Origin: Streptomyces tuirus
GTDB taxonomy: Bacteria > Actinomycetota > Actinomycetes > Streptomycetales > Streptomycetaceae
DNA: 64,000 nt
Assembly: GCA_018195615.1 (NCBI GenBank)
Contig: JAGTPG010000002.1
Coordinates: 4,271,501 to 4,335,500 of the forward strand
Direction: 5' to 3'
In this document: positions 9,709-19,734 of the stretch, piece after piece
How positions within the stretch are numbered: position 1 is the stretch's first letter
Layout of the letters: each line of letters begins with the position of its first letter
Translations under genes and position numbers: made by a program
The notes under the pieces: model-generated
Databases searched by the model: none
Seen by the model: the letters and a program-made list of their open reading frames with translations, nothing else
What the model was told of the DNA's origin: nothing

Positions 9709-9825
9709 CGATCGTACGTTCCCCTCCACATCGGTCACACCGACCCCTGCAATTCACCTGTGCGTCACCAATCGTTGACCCGAGATCACTCCCGGGTTAG
9801 CCATGTGGCGGAATCGTGCGGAACC

Positions 9826-11138
9826 ATGACCGGCAGGCGACGCAAGCGCAGCACATTCCTCCCCGGCCTCCTCACCCGTCACGCCAAAAACGGCGTCCTC
9901 TCCGCGGGCACGGCGGTCGCATGCGCGTCGCTGCTCGCCGGCTGCGGGGTCGTCCCCGGCACCACGGGGGTACCGGGGACGATCCGATCACCGTCATGAC
10001 CTGGGCTCCCCAGGACACCAAGGCGACCAACAAGCCCGGCATGCCCGCCTTCGCCCGTGCCTACGCCCGCTGGGTCAACGCCAAGGGCGGGATCAACGGC
10101 CGCAAGCTCAACGTGCTGACCTGCAACGACCACAACGACAGTGTGGCCGCCGCGAAGTGCGCCCGGCGGGCCGCCAAGGAGAACGTGGTCGCGGTCGTAG
10201 GATCCTACAGCCAGTACGCCGACTCCTTCTTCCCCTCCCTGGAGGGCGCGGGCATCCCCTACATAGGCGGCTACGGCATCACCAACGCCGAGTTCACCAG
10301 CCCCCTGTCCTACCCCGTCAACGGCGGCCAGCCCGCGCTGCTCGCCGGTCTCGGCAGCGCGCTCGCCGACGACTGCGGACCCGTCGCGCTGATCCGGCCC
10401 GACACCATCGCGGGCGACCAGCTGCCGCCGCTGCTCGACTCCGGCCTGAAGGCGGGTGGGCACCCGGACTCCAAGGACCAGCGGGCGGCGGAGGACGCCA
10501 CCGAGTACGACGGCCAGGCCGAGCAGGCGCTGCGGACGACGACCGCCGACGCGGCCGAGGAGGGCTGTGTGGTGCCCGCGCTCGGGGACCGCAACGGCAC
10601 CTTCATGGACTCCTTCCGGCGGGCCCGGGAGGACTATCCCGACGTCCGCACGGCGGCCGTGCTCGGCAGCGTGGACCAGACCGTGATCGACGCGACCGGC
10701 GGGGCGTCGGGACCGTACGAGGGCTCGTACATCACCGGCTGGTACCCCGTCGCGAGTGATCCGCGCTGGGACGGGATGAAGCGGGTGATCAAGCAGGAGG
10801 CCTTCGACGACAACCGCATCGACGCGGCGGACGCCGGAGTGCAGACCACGTGGATCGCCTACACCGTGTTCCACAAGATCGTCGAGTCGCTCGGCGACGG
10901 AGAGGTCACCGCCGACACGGTGACGCAGGCCCTCGACGACGGCCTCAAGATCAGCACCGGCGGGCTCACTCCGACGCTGCACTGGCAGTTCCAGGACAAG
11001 CTCGCCGCCGTCGGCTTCCCGCGCCTGGTCAACGCGAACGTCACCCTCCAGGTGGTGCGGGACGGGCGGCTGGTGTCGGCGCGCAAGGGCTTCGTCGACA
11101 TGACGCGGACGCTGCAGAACGCCGACGTGAACTACTGA
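9826..11138 (+). CDS. branched-chain-amino-acid-type ABC substrate-binding lipoprotein, one frame break
   Basis: Type-1 periplasmic-binding-fold protein (Peripla_BP_6/LivJ-like), about 437 residues. ATG at 9826 opens a lipoprotein signal (RRKRS, hydrophobic AGTAVACASLLAG, then the lipobox Cys). Near 9967 a five-G run needs one more G to continue into the mature protein (DDPITVMTWAPQDTKATNKP). Visible conserved parts are WVNAKGGINGRKLNVL, VGSYSQYADSFFPSLEGAG and ITGWYPVASDPRW. No permease or ATPase gene is adjacent, so this is an orphan binding protein, either loading a distant transporter or acting as a sensor. Confidence 0.85.
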
Positions 11139-11178
11139 GCGCCCCGCGCTCAGCAGTTCACGCCCGGATCACCGCACG

Positions 11179-13010
11179 TCACAGCTGGGTGGGCTGGCGT
11201 TCGGTCAGGCCGTACCGCTTCGCGATCCCGTTCCACAGCGTGGCCGCCTTGGTCTTCTCGGTGCTCGCGACACCGCTGGCCCGGTTTCCGGCCTGGGTCT
11301 GGCCGGTGACACGGGCCTGGCCCTTCCGGCAGCCCTTCTTGCCGGCGGTCTGGTCGGCCCAGGCCGCGTAGTGGTTGTCGGCCGAGGCCGAGGCCTGCCA
11401 CGCCTTGGTGAGGGCCGTGGTCAGCGCGGCGTGGTCGGGCAGCTTGTCGACCGTGATGCCGGAGAGCCGGGTGACCAGCTCGCCTCGCTGCTTGGCCGCG
11501 TCGCGCAGGTCCTTGGCGGCCTGGGCGAGGTTGTCGCAGCCCTTGACGTCGGCCACCGCGTTGATCACGGTGCTCCGGCTGTCGCCGCTGTCGGCGAGCA
11601 GCTTGTCCAGCTCGACCGCCTGCGCCCGGGCCGGGTCGGCGGACGGTGACGCGGATTCCTCGGCGGCAGGCGCCGAGGCGGCCACGGTCTTGTTGTCACC
11701 ACCGTCGTCGTCACCGCCTCCGCCGCCGGCGAGCAACGCGCCCGCGCCGACTCCCAGGACGGCGATGCCGATGCCGACCGCCGCGATGACCGGTACGCGC
11801 GAGCCGGTACGGCCACCGCGACCGGACCGGCCGCCGCCGTGCTCGTCGTGAGGGGTGTAGGACGGCTGAGGAGCGCCGTACGGAGGCTGGGGCTGCGGTT
11901 GCTCGATGCGGGGCATCTGCTGGGTGGCCCCGGCCGGGCTCTCGGCACCGGGGTCGCTGCGGAAGAGGTTCTCGAAGCCTGCGGGCGGCTGCTTGTCCCC
12001 GCCGGGCACCGGCGGGATGTACTGCGTCGCCTCGGCGTCCGGGTTCGGGGCGGGCGGGTTCGAGGCGGGCGGCAACGGCCCGGCACCCGCGCCGGCCCGC
12101 GGCCCGGTTCCCAGGAACGTCGTCGCCTCGGGGTCGTGACCGGCGGGCATCTCGGGCGGCAGCGCACCCGGGCCCACCGGGGGTATGTACTGCGTGGCCC
12201 CCTCGTCGGCGGGCGCGGCGACGGGCGGCAGGTACTGCGTCGCCCCCTCGTCGGAGACGGCCGGCAGGGGGGCGCCCGCGACGGACCCGTGCGCGGCCTG
12301 CGGACCCCCCGCGGCAGCGGGCCCGTACTCGCCGGAGGCCGGCGGCAGGGGGGCTCCCCGGCGGGTGAGTTGTACGTGTCAGCCGTCGGCGAGCCGCCCC
12401 CGGCGGCAGGCCCGTACCCGCCCGGGCCCTGCGGCAGGCCATGCCCGGCCGGGGCACCGTACGCGTCAGCGGCCGGCGGCTGCGGGGCGCCGGCGGCAGG
12501 CCCGTACCCGCCTCCGGCAGGAGTTCCGTAGCCGTCGGCGGCCTGCGGCAGCGGTCCGCCGGCGGGGCCGGTGCCCTCCGGAGGCAGCGGGGCTCCCCCG
12601 GCGGCAGCGCCGTACGGGCCGGCCGGTGGCTGGGTGGCGTACGGGTTCGGCGGCTGGGTGCCCTCCGCGGGGAGCGCGCCCGGGCCCGGCGTGCCGGAGG
12701 CCCAGGCCTGGGCGTCCCAGGACGGTGGCTCCGTCCACTGCTGGGGCGGCGGGGACTGCCAGCTCTGACCCGGCGGCGGGGGCGGGGTCTGCTGGTCGGG
12801 GCCCCACGGCTGGCCCCAGGTCTGGCCCCCGGCGGGGGCGGAGGCCGACGGCCCGCCGGCCGAGGGCGGGGCGGGCCGACGGCCGGCGGCGGCGTCACCC
12901 GGTCCGCCCGTCATGCCCGGCAGCAGGGGTTCGCCACCGTCGGAGGGCAGCACGATGCCTTCGCGCGCGGGGCGCGCCGAGGGCTCCTCGCCCTGTCCAC
13001 TCTGCGTCAC
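11179..13010 (-). CDS. Pro/Gly-rich membrane protein with repeated ATQYIPP-type motifs, one frame break
   Basis: About 610 residues. A long Pro/Gly/Ala-rich cytoplasmic-type N-terminal half (residues about 1-390) contains repeated short motifs (GATQYLPPV, GATQYIPPV, EATTFLGTG, EATQYIPPV, ATQQMPR). One membrane segment (VPVIAAVGIGIAVLGVGAGA) follows, then an alanine-rich helical extracellular domain. The frame changes at the G6 run 12348-12353; restoring one G joins both halves. Function unknown. The Thr-containing repeats look like phospho-threonine/FHA docking sites (see findings). Similar proteins are common next to regulators in Streptomyces; I cannot assign a pathway. Confidence 0.72.
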
Positions 13011-13211
13011 CGGGACTCCTACTTATGGGGGACCTTGTGAATCGTCGGGTCACGCTACCGGGTCCCCTGAGCCCCGTGCCACGCCGCACAGGGCCCGACC
13101 TCATGCCCTGTGAGCGCGGTAACACAACCGGGTCACGGCACGCTGTTCATGTCACCTCCCGCGCTCCGGGCGGCCGTTTCCCGCATGTTCACGCATCCGC
13201 GGACCCTGTGT

Positions 13212-14596
13212 TCACGCCGCCGCCTGCAGGTCCAGCCGCGCCCCGAACTCCCGTACCACCGCCTCGTCCTGGTACGGCTCCAGCCGCTGCTGGAAGTCCT
13301 CCAGATACTCGGCGCCCCGGTTCGAGCGCAGCCCCTCCAGCAGTTCCACGGCCTTCATGCCGGTGCTGCACGCTTCTTCGATCTCGCGCTGCTGCACCTG
13401 CGCCGTGGCCAACAGCACATAGCCGATGGCCCGGCGGCGCGCCCGCGACTCGGGATGCCCGGCCAGCGACTCCTGCGCGCACCGGGCCGCCGCCTCGGCC
13501 TGTCCCAGGTCCCGGTGGCAGTGGGCCAACTCGTCGGCGAGATAGGCCTCGTCGAAGTGCGCGATCCACACCGGGTCGTCCCCGGCCGCCGGGTCGGCCG
13601 CGTCCAGGGCGCTCACCGCGCGCCCGGCCGCGTCCTGGGCGGCGCGCACGTCGCCCATCAGGGCGTGCCCGCGCGCCTCCGCCGCGAGGAACATGGACTC
13701 CGCGCGCGGCGTCACGCGCCCCCGCGCCCCCTCCTGCGCCGCCCGTGCCAACTGCGCGATCTCCCGCGGGTTTCCGAGCTGCGCGGCGAGATGGCTCATG
13801 GAGGCGGCCAGCACATATCCGCCGTAGCCCCGGTCCCCGGCCGCCTGGGCCAGCCGCAGCGCCTGGATGTAGTAGCGCTGGGCCAGCCCGGGCTGCCCGG
13901 TGTCCACGGCCATGTACCCGGCGAGCTCCGTCAGCCGCGCCACCGCCGCGAACAGGTCCCGCCCCACCGCCTCCCGGTACGACCCCGCCAGCAGCCCCGA
14001 GACCACGCTGTTGAGGTAGTGCACGACGACGGGGCGCACATGCCCGCTGCCGTACTGGTGGTCGAGATCCACCAGCGCCTGCGTCATGGCCTGGACCGCC
14101 TGTACGTCGGACTGCCCCACCCGTGGCCCGGCCGAGCGCGACACCTGGCCGTCGGGCGCGGAGATCAGCCAGTCACGGCTCGGCTCCACCAGCGCGGACG
14201 CGGCGACGGAGGAGCCGGACAGGAAGTCCCGCCGCCCCACGTCACTGCGCCACAGCTCGCAGACCTGCTCGATGGCCCCAGTACCGTCGGCGAGAACTGG
14301 AGACCGACCCCCGAGGCGAGGTTCTTGCCGTTGGCCATGCCGATCTCGTCGATCGTGACCGTCCGGCCCAGTTTGCGGCCCAGCGCCTCGGCGATGATCG
14401 CCGGTGCCCGGCCCCGCGGCTGCTGCCCGCGCAGCCAGCGCGCCACCGACGTCTTGTCGTAGCGCAGGTCGAGACCGTGCTCGGCTCCGCACATGTTGAC
14501 CCGGCGGGCGAGGCCGGCGTTGGAGCATCCGGCTTCCTGGATGAGCGCCTGCAGCCGTTCGTTCGGCTGCCGGGCGACGAGCGGCCTTGCGGCCAT
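13212..14596 (-). CDS. XRE-family regulator with TPR-like domain, one frame break
   Basis: About 461 residues. The N-terminal helix-turn-helix (SNAGLARRVNMCGAEHGLD, then SVARWLRGQQPRGRAPAII) is followed, after a frame break near 14285, by an all-helical TPR-like array (LTELAGYMAVDTGQPGLAQR, LARAAQEGARGRVTPRAES, EAYLADELAHCHRDLGQAEA). This is the architecture of Streptomyces BldD-unrelated developmental regulators such as the NsdA-like group. Start ATG 14596 follows an AGGGGG site. There is no kinase or enzymatic domain. Ligand and targets unknown; the divergent neighbour is the primase/polymerase-like gene. Confidence 0.82.
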
Positions 14597-14951
14597 GGCA
14601 TACCCCCTGCTTTCTGGCGGTGCGCCTACGGGGCGCGGCTCACCCGCCGTGTGGCTGCGGTGCCTGCCCACGCACCGAGTTGACGTGTCTTCCGCGGCCG
14701 AACTCCTCACGTCCCAGCGAACAGATCCGGCCGTGAAGATCAATGCCCCGCCGACCAGGCGAAAATGCGAGACATGTGAGGATTGCCGGGGTAACGGCTG
14801 CTGCCGGCCCCACTCGTGGCTACCCAGCTCCGACCCTCGATCCTCCTGCGCGCCCCCGCACATGCACCCATGCGCCCGAGGACAAGGGCGGTGCTCCTCC
14901 CGCGCACGCGGGCGGGCGTAACCCCTGGTGACGACCAGAGTTGTGCTCATC
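14597..14951. other. divergent intergenic region
   Basis: 355 bp between the XRE/TPR regulator and the primase/polymerase-like gene. No clear promoter pair, terminator or dyad stands out, and no small gene is supported. Confidence 0.4.
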
Positions 14952-15604
14952 GTGGAAGAGACGATCGCCGGCACCGAAGCCGCTCAGATCCCGAAGCAGC
15001 GCGGGGAATCGCTGCTGGAGACCGCTGTTCGCTACGCCGAGGAGCGCCACTGGGACGTGTTCCCCGGCACCTGGCTGGAAGCCGTCGACGGCACTCAGCG
15101 CTGCTCCTGCGGTGACGTCGCGTGCCCGGCACCCGGCTCGCACCCGGCGCGTCCCGACTGGGCGACGCAGGCGACGGGCAGTGCGACCGTCGCGCGGCGG
15201 ATGTGGCAGAAGCAGCCGACGGCGTCGATCCTGCTGCCGACGGGGCGTACGTTCGACGCGATCTCCGTGCCGGAGACGGCGGGGTTTCTCGCGCTCGCGC
15301 GGATGGAGCGGATGGAGCTGACGCTCGGGCCTGTGACGCTGACTCCGGATCGGCGGATGGAGTTCTTCGTGCTGCCGGGTGCGTCCGTGAAGGTGCCTGA
15401 CCTGGTGCGGAAGCTGGGGTGGTCGTTGTCCTCGCTGGATCTGACCGTGGTGGGGGAAGGGTCGTACGTGGCGGCGCCGCCCACTCGGTTCGGGTCTCGG
15501 GGGCCGTGCAGTGGGCCTGCCGGCCCACGCCCGCGAATCGGTGGTTGCCGGACGCGGAGGAGTTGATCTCGCCGTTGGCTTATGCGTGCGGTCGGGATCG
15601 ATAG
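14952..15604 (+). CDS. bifunctional primase/polymerase-like protein, one frame break
   Basis: About 217 residues resembling the N-terminal prim-pol-like domain found as a stand-alone protein in streptomycetes. Recognisable features are LLETAVRYAEERHWDVFPGT, a Cys/His cluster CSCGDVACPAPGSHPARPDW likely binding zinc, and LLPTGRTFDAISVPE. A frame change near 15500 leads to AVQWACRPTPANRWLPDAEE and the stop at 15604. I prefer the GTG at 14952 because MEETIAGTEA fits the family start I remember; GTG 14928 is also possible. No helicase or polymerase catalytic extension is present, so replication activity is doubtful. Confidence 0.72.
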
Positions 15605-15664
15605 GCGCCTGATCGTCTGCGTGTTGCCGTTCGCGGGCGACCGCGGGTCGTCCGTGGTTGATCA

Positions 15665-15693
15665 CGCAGTTCCCCGCGCCCCTGAATGAAGGG
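15665..15693 (-). repeat. Streptomyces intergenic repeat, copy 2 (inverted)
   Basis: CGCAGTTCCCCGCGCCCCTG plus GAAGGG context, about 60 bp after the primase-like stop and 43 bp before the ABC ATPase start. It has the reverse orientation to copies 1, 3 and 4 relative to the upstream gene. Confidence 0.7.
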
Positions 15694-15735
15694 CGATCCC
15701 CCACCGTAGGGTGCAAGGTGACGGAGGGAGACGCG

Positions 15736-16509
15736 GTGGGAACCAGCGCTGTGCGAGTGCAAGGGCTCTGGAAGCGGTTCGGACAGCAGGTCGCTGTCGC
15801 GGGGATCGATCTTGAGTTGCCCGCGGGCAAGTTCATCGGGCTCGTCGGGCCGAACGGGGCCGGGAAGACCACCACGTTGTCCATGGTCACCGGGCTGCTC
15901 AGGCCCGACCACGGGACCGTCGAGGTGGTCGGGCACGACGTGTGGCGCGACCCCGTCGAGGTGAAGGCCCGGATCGGGGTGCTGCCGGAGGGGCTACGGC
16001 TGTTCGAGCGGCTGTCGGGGCGGGAACTGCTGGCGTACACCGGGCGGTTGCGCGGGCTGCCCGGTACCGAGGTCGACAAGCGGGCCACGCAGCTCCTGGA
16101 CGTCCTCGACCTGGCGGGCGCCCAGCACAAGCTCGTCGTCGACTACTCGACCGGTATGCGCAAGAAGATCGGGCTGGCCGCCGCACTCCTCCACAACCCT
16201 GAAGTGCTGTTCCTGGACGAGCCGTTCGAGGGCGTCGACCCCGTGTCCGCGCAGACCATCCGCGGCGTCCTGGAGCGGTACACCGCCTCCGGCGCCACGG
16301 TCGTGTTCTCTTCCCACGTCATGGAGCTCGTCGAGTCGCTGTGCGACTGGGTCGCCGTGCTGGCCGCCGGGCGGATCCGTGCCACCGGGACCCTCGCCGA
16401 AGTGCGGGGCGACGCGCCGTCGCTGCAGCGGGCGTTCCTCGAACTCGTCGGCGCGCAGAGCCGGGACGCCGGGTCCGATCTCGACTGGCTGGGTGGCGGG
16501 GCCCGGTGA
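15736..16509 (+). CDS. ABC transporter ATP-binding protein
   Basis: Intact 257-residue ATPase of an ABC-2-type exporter. Walker A VGPNGAGKTTTLSMVTGLL, a signature-like YSTGMRKKIGLAAALLHNP (degenerate compared with LSGGQ), Walker B VLFLDEPFEGVDPVS and the switch His in FSSHVMELVE are all present. GTG 15736 follows GGAGGGAG at 15723-15730, a better start than the in-frame GTG 15718. Its stop overlaps the permease start (GTGA at 16506-16509), so the two form a coupled exporter operon. Confidence 0.92.
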   Translation: MGTSAVRVQGLWKRFGQQVAVAGIDLELPAGKFIGLVGPNGAGKTTTLSMVTGLLRPDHGTVEVVGHDVWRDPVEVKARIGVLPEGLRLFERLSGRELLAYTGRLRGLPGTEVDKRATQLLDVLDLAGAQHKLVVDYSTGMRKKIGLAAALLHNPEVLFLDEPFEGVDPVSAQTIRGVLERYTASGATVVFSSHVMELVESLCDWVAVLAAGRIRATGTLAEVRGDAPSLQRAFLELVGAQSRDAGSDLDWLGGGAR

Positions 16510-18098
16510 GCGCCGCCGCCGTCACCCCCGTCTTCGTACGGCTGAAGCTGTCGCTGCTGCGCAACGGGCTGCGGCAGTCCGGCGGCCGGAAGGCGGCATA
16601 CATCACCTCGGCCGTCTTCGCCCTGCTGTTCGCCGCGCTCCAGCTGATCGGCCTGATCGCGCTGCGCGGCCATGCGCACGCCGCGTCGGTGGTCGTGCTG
16701 GCCGTGGCGGTGCTGGGGCTCGGGTGGGCGGTGATGCCGCTGTTCTTCCCCAGCGGCGACGAGACGCTGGACCCGACCCGGCTGGTGATGCTGCCGCTGC
16801 GGCCCCGGCCGCTGGTGAGGGCGCTGCTCACGGCGTCGCTGGTCGGTATCGGACCGCTGTTCACGCTGTGCCTGCTGATCGGTTCCGTGGTCGCGGTGGC
16901 CCGGGGCGGTGCGGCGTTCGTGGTCGGCGTCGTCGCGGTCGCCCTGGCGCTGCTGATGTGCGTGGCCCTGGCGCGGGCCGTCGCCGCCGCCAACGTACGG
17001 CTGCTGGCCAGCCGCAAGGGGCGGGACCTCGCGGTGCTGAGCGGGCTCGTCATCGCGATCGGCGCGCAGATCGTCAACTTCGGCGCGCAGCGGCTCGGCA
17101 CGTCGGGGCTCGGCGAGCTCGACCCGGTGGCGGACGTGCTGCAGTGGGTGCCGCCCGCCTCGGCGATCTCGGCCGTGCAGGCGGTGAGCGAGGGGTCGTA
17201 CGGCCTCGCCGTCGTCCAACTGGCGCTGACCGCCGGTGCGCTGGTGGCGCTGCTCGTGGTGTGGTCACGGCATCTGACCAGGCTGATGACCTCGCCGGAC
17301 GAGTCCACCCTGACCAGCACCGAGACGGCCGTGCGCGAGCGGTCGTCGACCGGGCTCGGGCGGCTGCTGCCCTCCGGGCGCACCGGCACGGTCATGGAGC
17401 GCAGCCTGCGGTACGTGTGGCGCGACCCCAAGACCAAGGCGGCCTGGGTGACCTCGCTGGCCATCGGGCTGATCGTGCCGGTGTTCAACGCCTGGCAGGG
17501 CACCGGGTCCGTGTACATCGCGTGCTTCGCGGCCGGGATGCTCGGCATCATGATGTACAACCAGTTCGGGCAGGACACCTCCGCGTTCTGGATCGTCGCG
17601 CTGACCATCTCGTCGCCCCGCGACGCCTACGTGGAGCTGCGCGCCCGCGCCCTGGCCCTGCTGCTGATCACCCTGCCGTACGCCACGCTCGTCACCGTGG
17701 TGACGACCGCCATGCTCGGCGACTGGCGGCGGCTGCCCGAGGCGCTGGGGCTGTCCTTCGCACTGCTCGGCGCAATGCTCGCGACCGGTGCGTGGACCTC
17801 CGCCCGCTTCCCCTACTCCATCCCGCAGGAGGGCTACAAGAACGTCGCGCCCGGACAGGCCGGGCTGGCCTGGATCTCCATCTTCGGCGGGATGGTCGCG
17901 GCCTCCGTGCTGTGCGCGCCCGTCATCGCGCTCACGATCTGGCTGAACGTGAGCGCGCGGGGCGACGACTGGACCTGGCTGCTGCTGCCGGTGGGGTCGG
18001 CGTACGGGGCGGTGCTCTCGGCGGTGGGGCTGCGGCTGGCCGCTCCGCAGACGGCCCGGCGGTTGCCGGAGATCCTGGCGGCGGTCAGCAAGGGCTGA
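16506..18098 (+). CDS. ABC transporter permease (large ABC-2-like membrane protein)
   Basis: Intact 530-residue polytopic membrane protein with about ten to twelve hydrophobic segments (ITSAVFALLFAALQLIGLIA, VVVLAVAVLGLGWAVMPLFF, FVVGVVAVALALLMCVALA and later pairs). The substrate is unknown. Translational coupling to the ATPase upstream makes it the membrane partner of a simple two-component exporter. The C-terminal half contains a conserved cytoplasmic stretch ERSLRYVWRDPKTKAAWV before another membrane bundle. Confidence 0.88.
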   Translation: MSAAAVTPVFVRLKLSLLRNGLRQSGGRKAAYITSAVFALLFAALQLIGLIALRGHAHAASVVVLAVAVLGLGWAVMPLFFPSGDETLDPTRLVMLPLRPRPLVRALLTASLVGIGPLFTLCLLIGSVVAVARGGAAFVVGVVAVALALLMCVALARAVAAANVRLLASRKGRDLAVLSGLVIAIGAQIVNFGAQRLGTSGLGELDPVADVLQWVPPASAISAVQAVSEGSYGLAVVQLALTAGALVALLVVWSRHLTRLMTSPDESTLTSTETAVRERSSTGLGRLLPSGRTGTVMERSLRYVWRDPKTKAAWVTSLAIGLIVPVFNAWQGTGSVYIACFAAGMLGIMMYNQFGQDTSAFWIVALTISSPRDAYVELRARALALLLITLPYATLVTVVTTAMLGDWRRLPEALGLSFALLGAMLATGAWTSARFPYSIPQEGYKNVAPGQAGLAWISIFGGMVAASVLCAPVIALTIWLNVSARGDDWTWLLLPVGSAYGAVLSAVGLRLAAPQTARRLPEILAAVSKG

Positions 18099-18117
18099 AG
18101 CCGGGCGCTCCCCCGAG

Positions 18118-19062
18118 TCATTCGGTGTCGAGGCCGTCCAGGAAGGGCTGGATGGCCGCGTGCCAGGCCTCCGGCTGGTCGTAGTGCACCAGGTGGCCGG
18201 CGTCGGCGACCTCCGCGTACTGGCCGCGGGGCAGGACGCGGACCATCTCCTGGGCCTCGGCGCGGCCCAGCTCGCCGTCCAGGCCGCGCACGACCAGGGC
18301 CGGGCAGCGGACCTGGGCCAGCTCCTCCCAGTGCGCGTCGTACACCCAGGTCTCACGGGACCGGAGCATCTGTTCCGGATCGAAGACGGGACGCCAGCCG
18401 TCCGGGGACTCGGCCATCACCTCGGCGTAGAACTCGCCGCGGGCCGGGTTGGGCCGCTCCACCCAGGGGTCGTCCTCGCCGAACCACTTGCGCACGTCGG
18501 CGAGGGTGGCGAACGGCAGCGGCCAGGACTCGAACCACTGCGCCCACTCGCGCTGCGACGCGGCGCCGAGCGCGGAGGCCCGCATGTCACAGATGATCAG
18601 GCCGCGGACCAGGTCGGGGCGCCGGGCGGCGAGCTGCCAGGCGGTCAGCGCGCCCATGGCGTGGCCGATGAGGACGACCGGGGCGAGGCCGAGTTGTTCC
18701 AGGGCGGCCTCGGCGTCGTCGACATAGGCGCCGCGGGTGAAGGACGCGTGCGGGGGCTTGTCGCTGCGGCCGTGGCCGCGCTGGTCGAGGGCGACCGCAC
18801 GGTACCTGCCGGTGAGCCGGCGGGCGGTGGACGCCCAGTGCGAGGCGCGGCCCATGAGGCCGTGCAGTAACAGCACGCCCGGGGAGCCGTCCGGCGCGGC
18901 CGGCACGTCCGGTGTGCCCTGGCCGTCCGGTACTCCTTGCGCGGCCTGCCCGTCCTGCGCGGAGTGCCCGTCCCGCGCCGGATCGGGCTTGGGCGGGTCG
19001 CCGAACTCCCAGGCCGCGAGGCGTACGCCGCCCGTCCCGGTCACGTCGATGCGTCGCGCCAT
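18118..19062 (-). CDS. alpha/beta hydrolase-fold protein lacking the nucleophile Ser
   Basis: 314 residues, intact. The alpha/beta hydrolase fold is clear: oxyanion-strand VLLLHGLMGRASHW, VALDQRGHGRSDKP, and the C-terminal ADAGHLVHYDQPEAW with the catalytic-type His. The nucleophile elbow, normally GHSMG, reads VVLIGHAMGALTAWQLA, with Ala (codon GCC) in place of Ser. Classical Ser hydrolase chemistry is therefore not expected; it may be a binding protein or a pseudo-enzyme. An insert rich in Gly/Gln/Asp repeats (residues about 25-62) separates the first strands. ATG 19062 is the first start that fits the family. Confidence 0.87.
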   Translation of the reverse strand: MARRIDVTGTGGVRLAAWEFGDPPKPDPARDGHSAQDGQAAQGVPDGQGTPDVPAAPDGSPGVLLLHGLMGRASHWASTARRLTGRYRAVALDQRGHGRSDKPPHASFTRGAYVDDAEAALEQLGLAPVVLIGHAMGALTAWQLAARRPDLVRGLIICDMRASALGAASQREWAQWFESWPLPFATLADVRKWFGEDDPWVERPNPARGEFYAEVMAESPDGWRPVFDPEQMLRSRETWVYDAHWEELAQVRCPALVVRGLDGELGRAEAQEMVRVLPRGQYAEVADAGHLVHYDQPEAWHAAIQPFLDGLDTE

Positions 19063-19337
19063 GTCCTGGCACCCCCAAGCTTCGCGCGGACCGCGGCCGT
19101 CTCGGGCCGGGCGGTCCTGTGAACCGTGTTCTGCCTGCTGTGCCTTGTGCTGGTGACTGTCGGTCGGTCTCGTCGGCTGTGACTGTTGGTGTACGCGTGA
19201 TGTACGTGTGCCCTGCGTCACCCGCAGACTATCGAATGCCCTTTCGAGGAGCCCGTTCTCGCGGACAACACCCCTCGTTCGAGTGACCACACACAGGGAT
19301 TGATCGCCGCTGTCGAGGGGAGATCTTCAGCGGGAGG

Positions 19338-19441
19338 CGGACCGCTCGGGGAAACCGGTCCGAGGGGAAATGACCCTGAGAGCTCGGGGCTCCGGGTCAG
19401 CACAGGGGAGGACAGGCCCCGGCGCCACACGGCGCCGGGGC
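19338..19441. other. cluster of three strong hairpins, possible structured RNA or terminator
   Basis: Within the 672-bp gap between the hydrolase and dmdR1, three hairpins follow each other: CGGACCG/CGGTCCG (19338-19344, 19356-19362), TGACCC/GGGTCA with an inner GAGC/GCTC (19371-19399), and an 11-bp perfect stem GCCCCGGCGCC/GGCGCCGGGGC with a 4-nt loop (19416-19441). No T-run follows the last one. The rest of the gap contains short direct repeats (GGTTCGGGGCTC around 19672-19710) and no supported gene. Strand and function are undetermined. Confidence 0.45.
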
Positions 19442-19734
19442 TCTCCACATCTGAACGGCACATCCTCCCGCCCCTCCCCGGCCGGCGACATCGCTGTCGA
19501 GCCGCGGCCAAGAGCCCTCAGGTCATATGCCTCACGCGACAGCGTCGCACGGGAAACGCACGAGCGCTGCCATTCGACGGACTGAATACCGGATCCGATG
19601 GGATCACGCCAACACCTCAAACGCCTCATGGGCAACGGGAGTTGGCGCTGGTTCGTGCCGAGGAGCGGCCCGGTTCGGGGCTCGCTTCAGGGCTCGGTTC
19701 GGGGCTCGGTTCAGAGCCCCGTGCAAAGCCCGGC

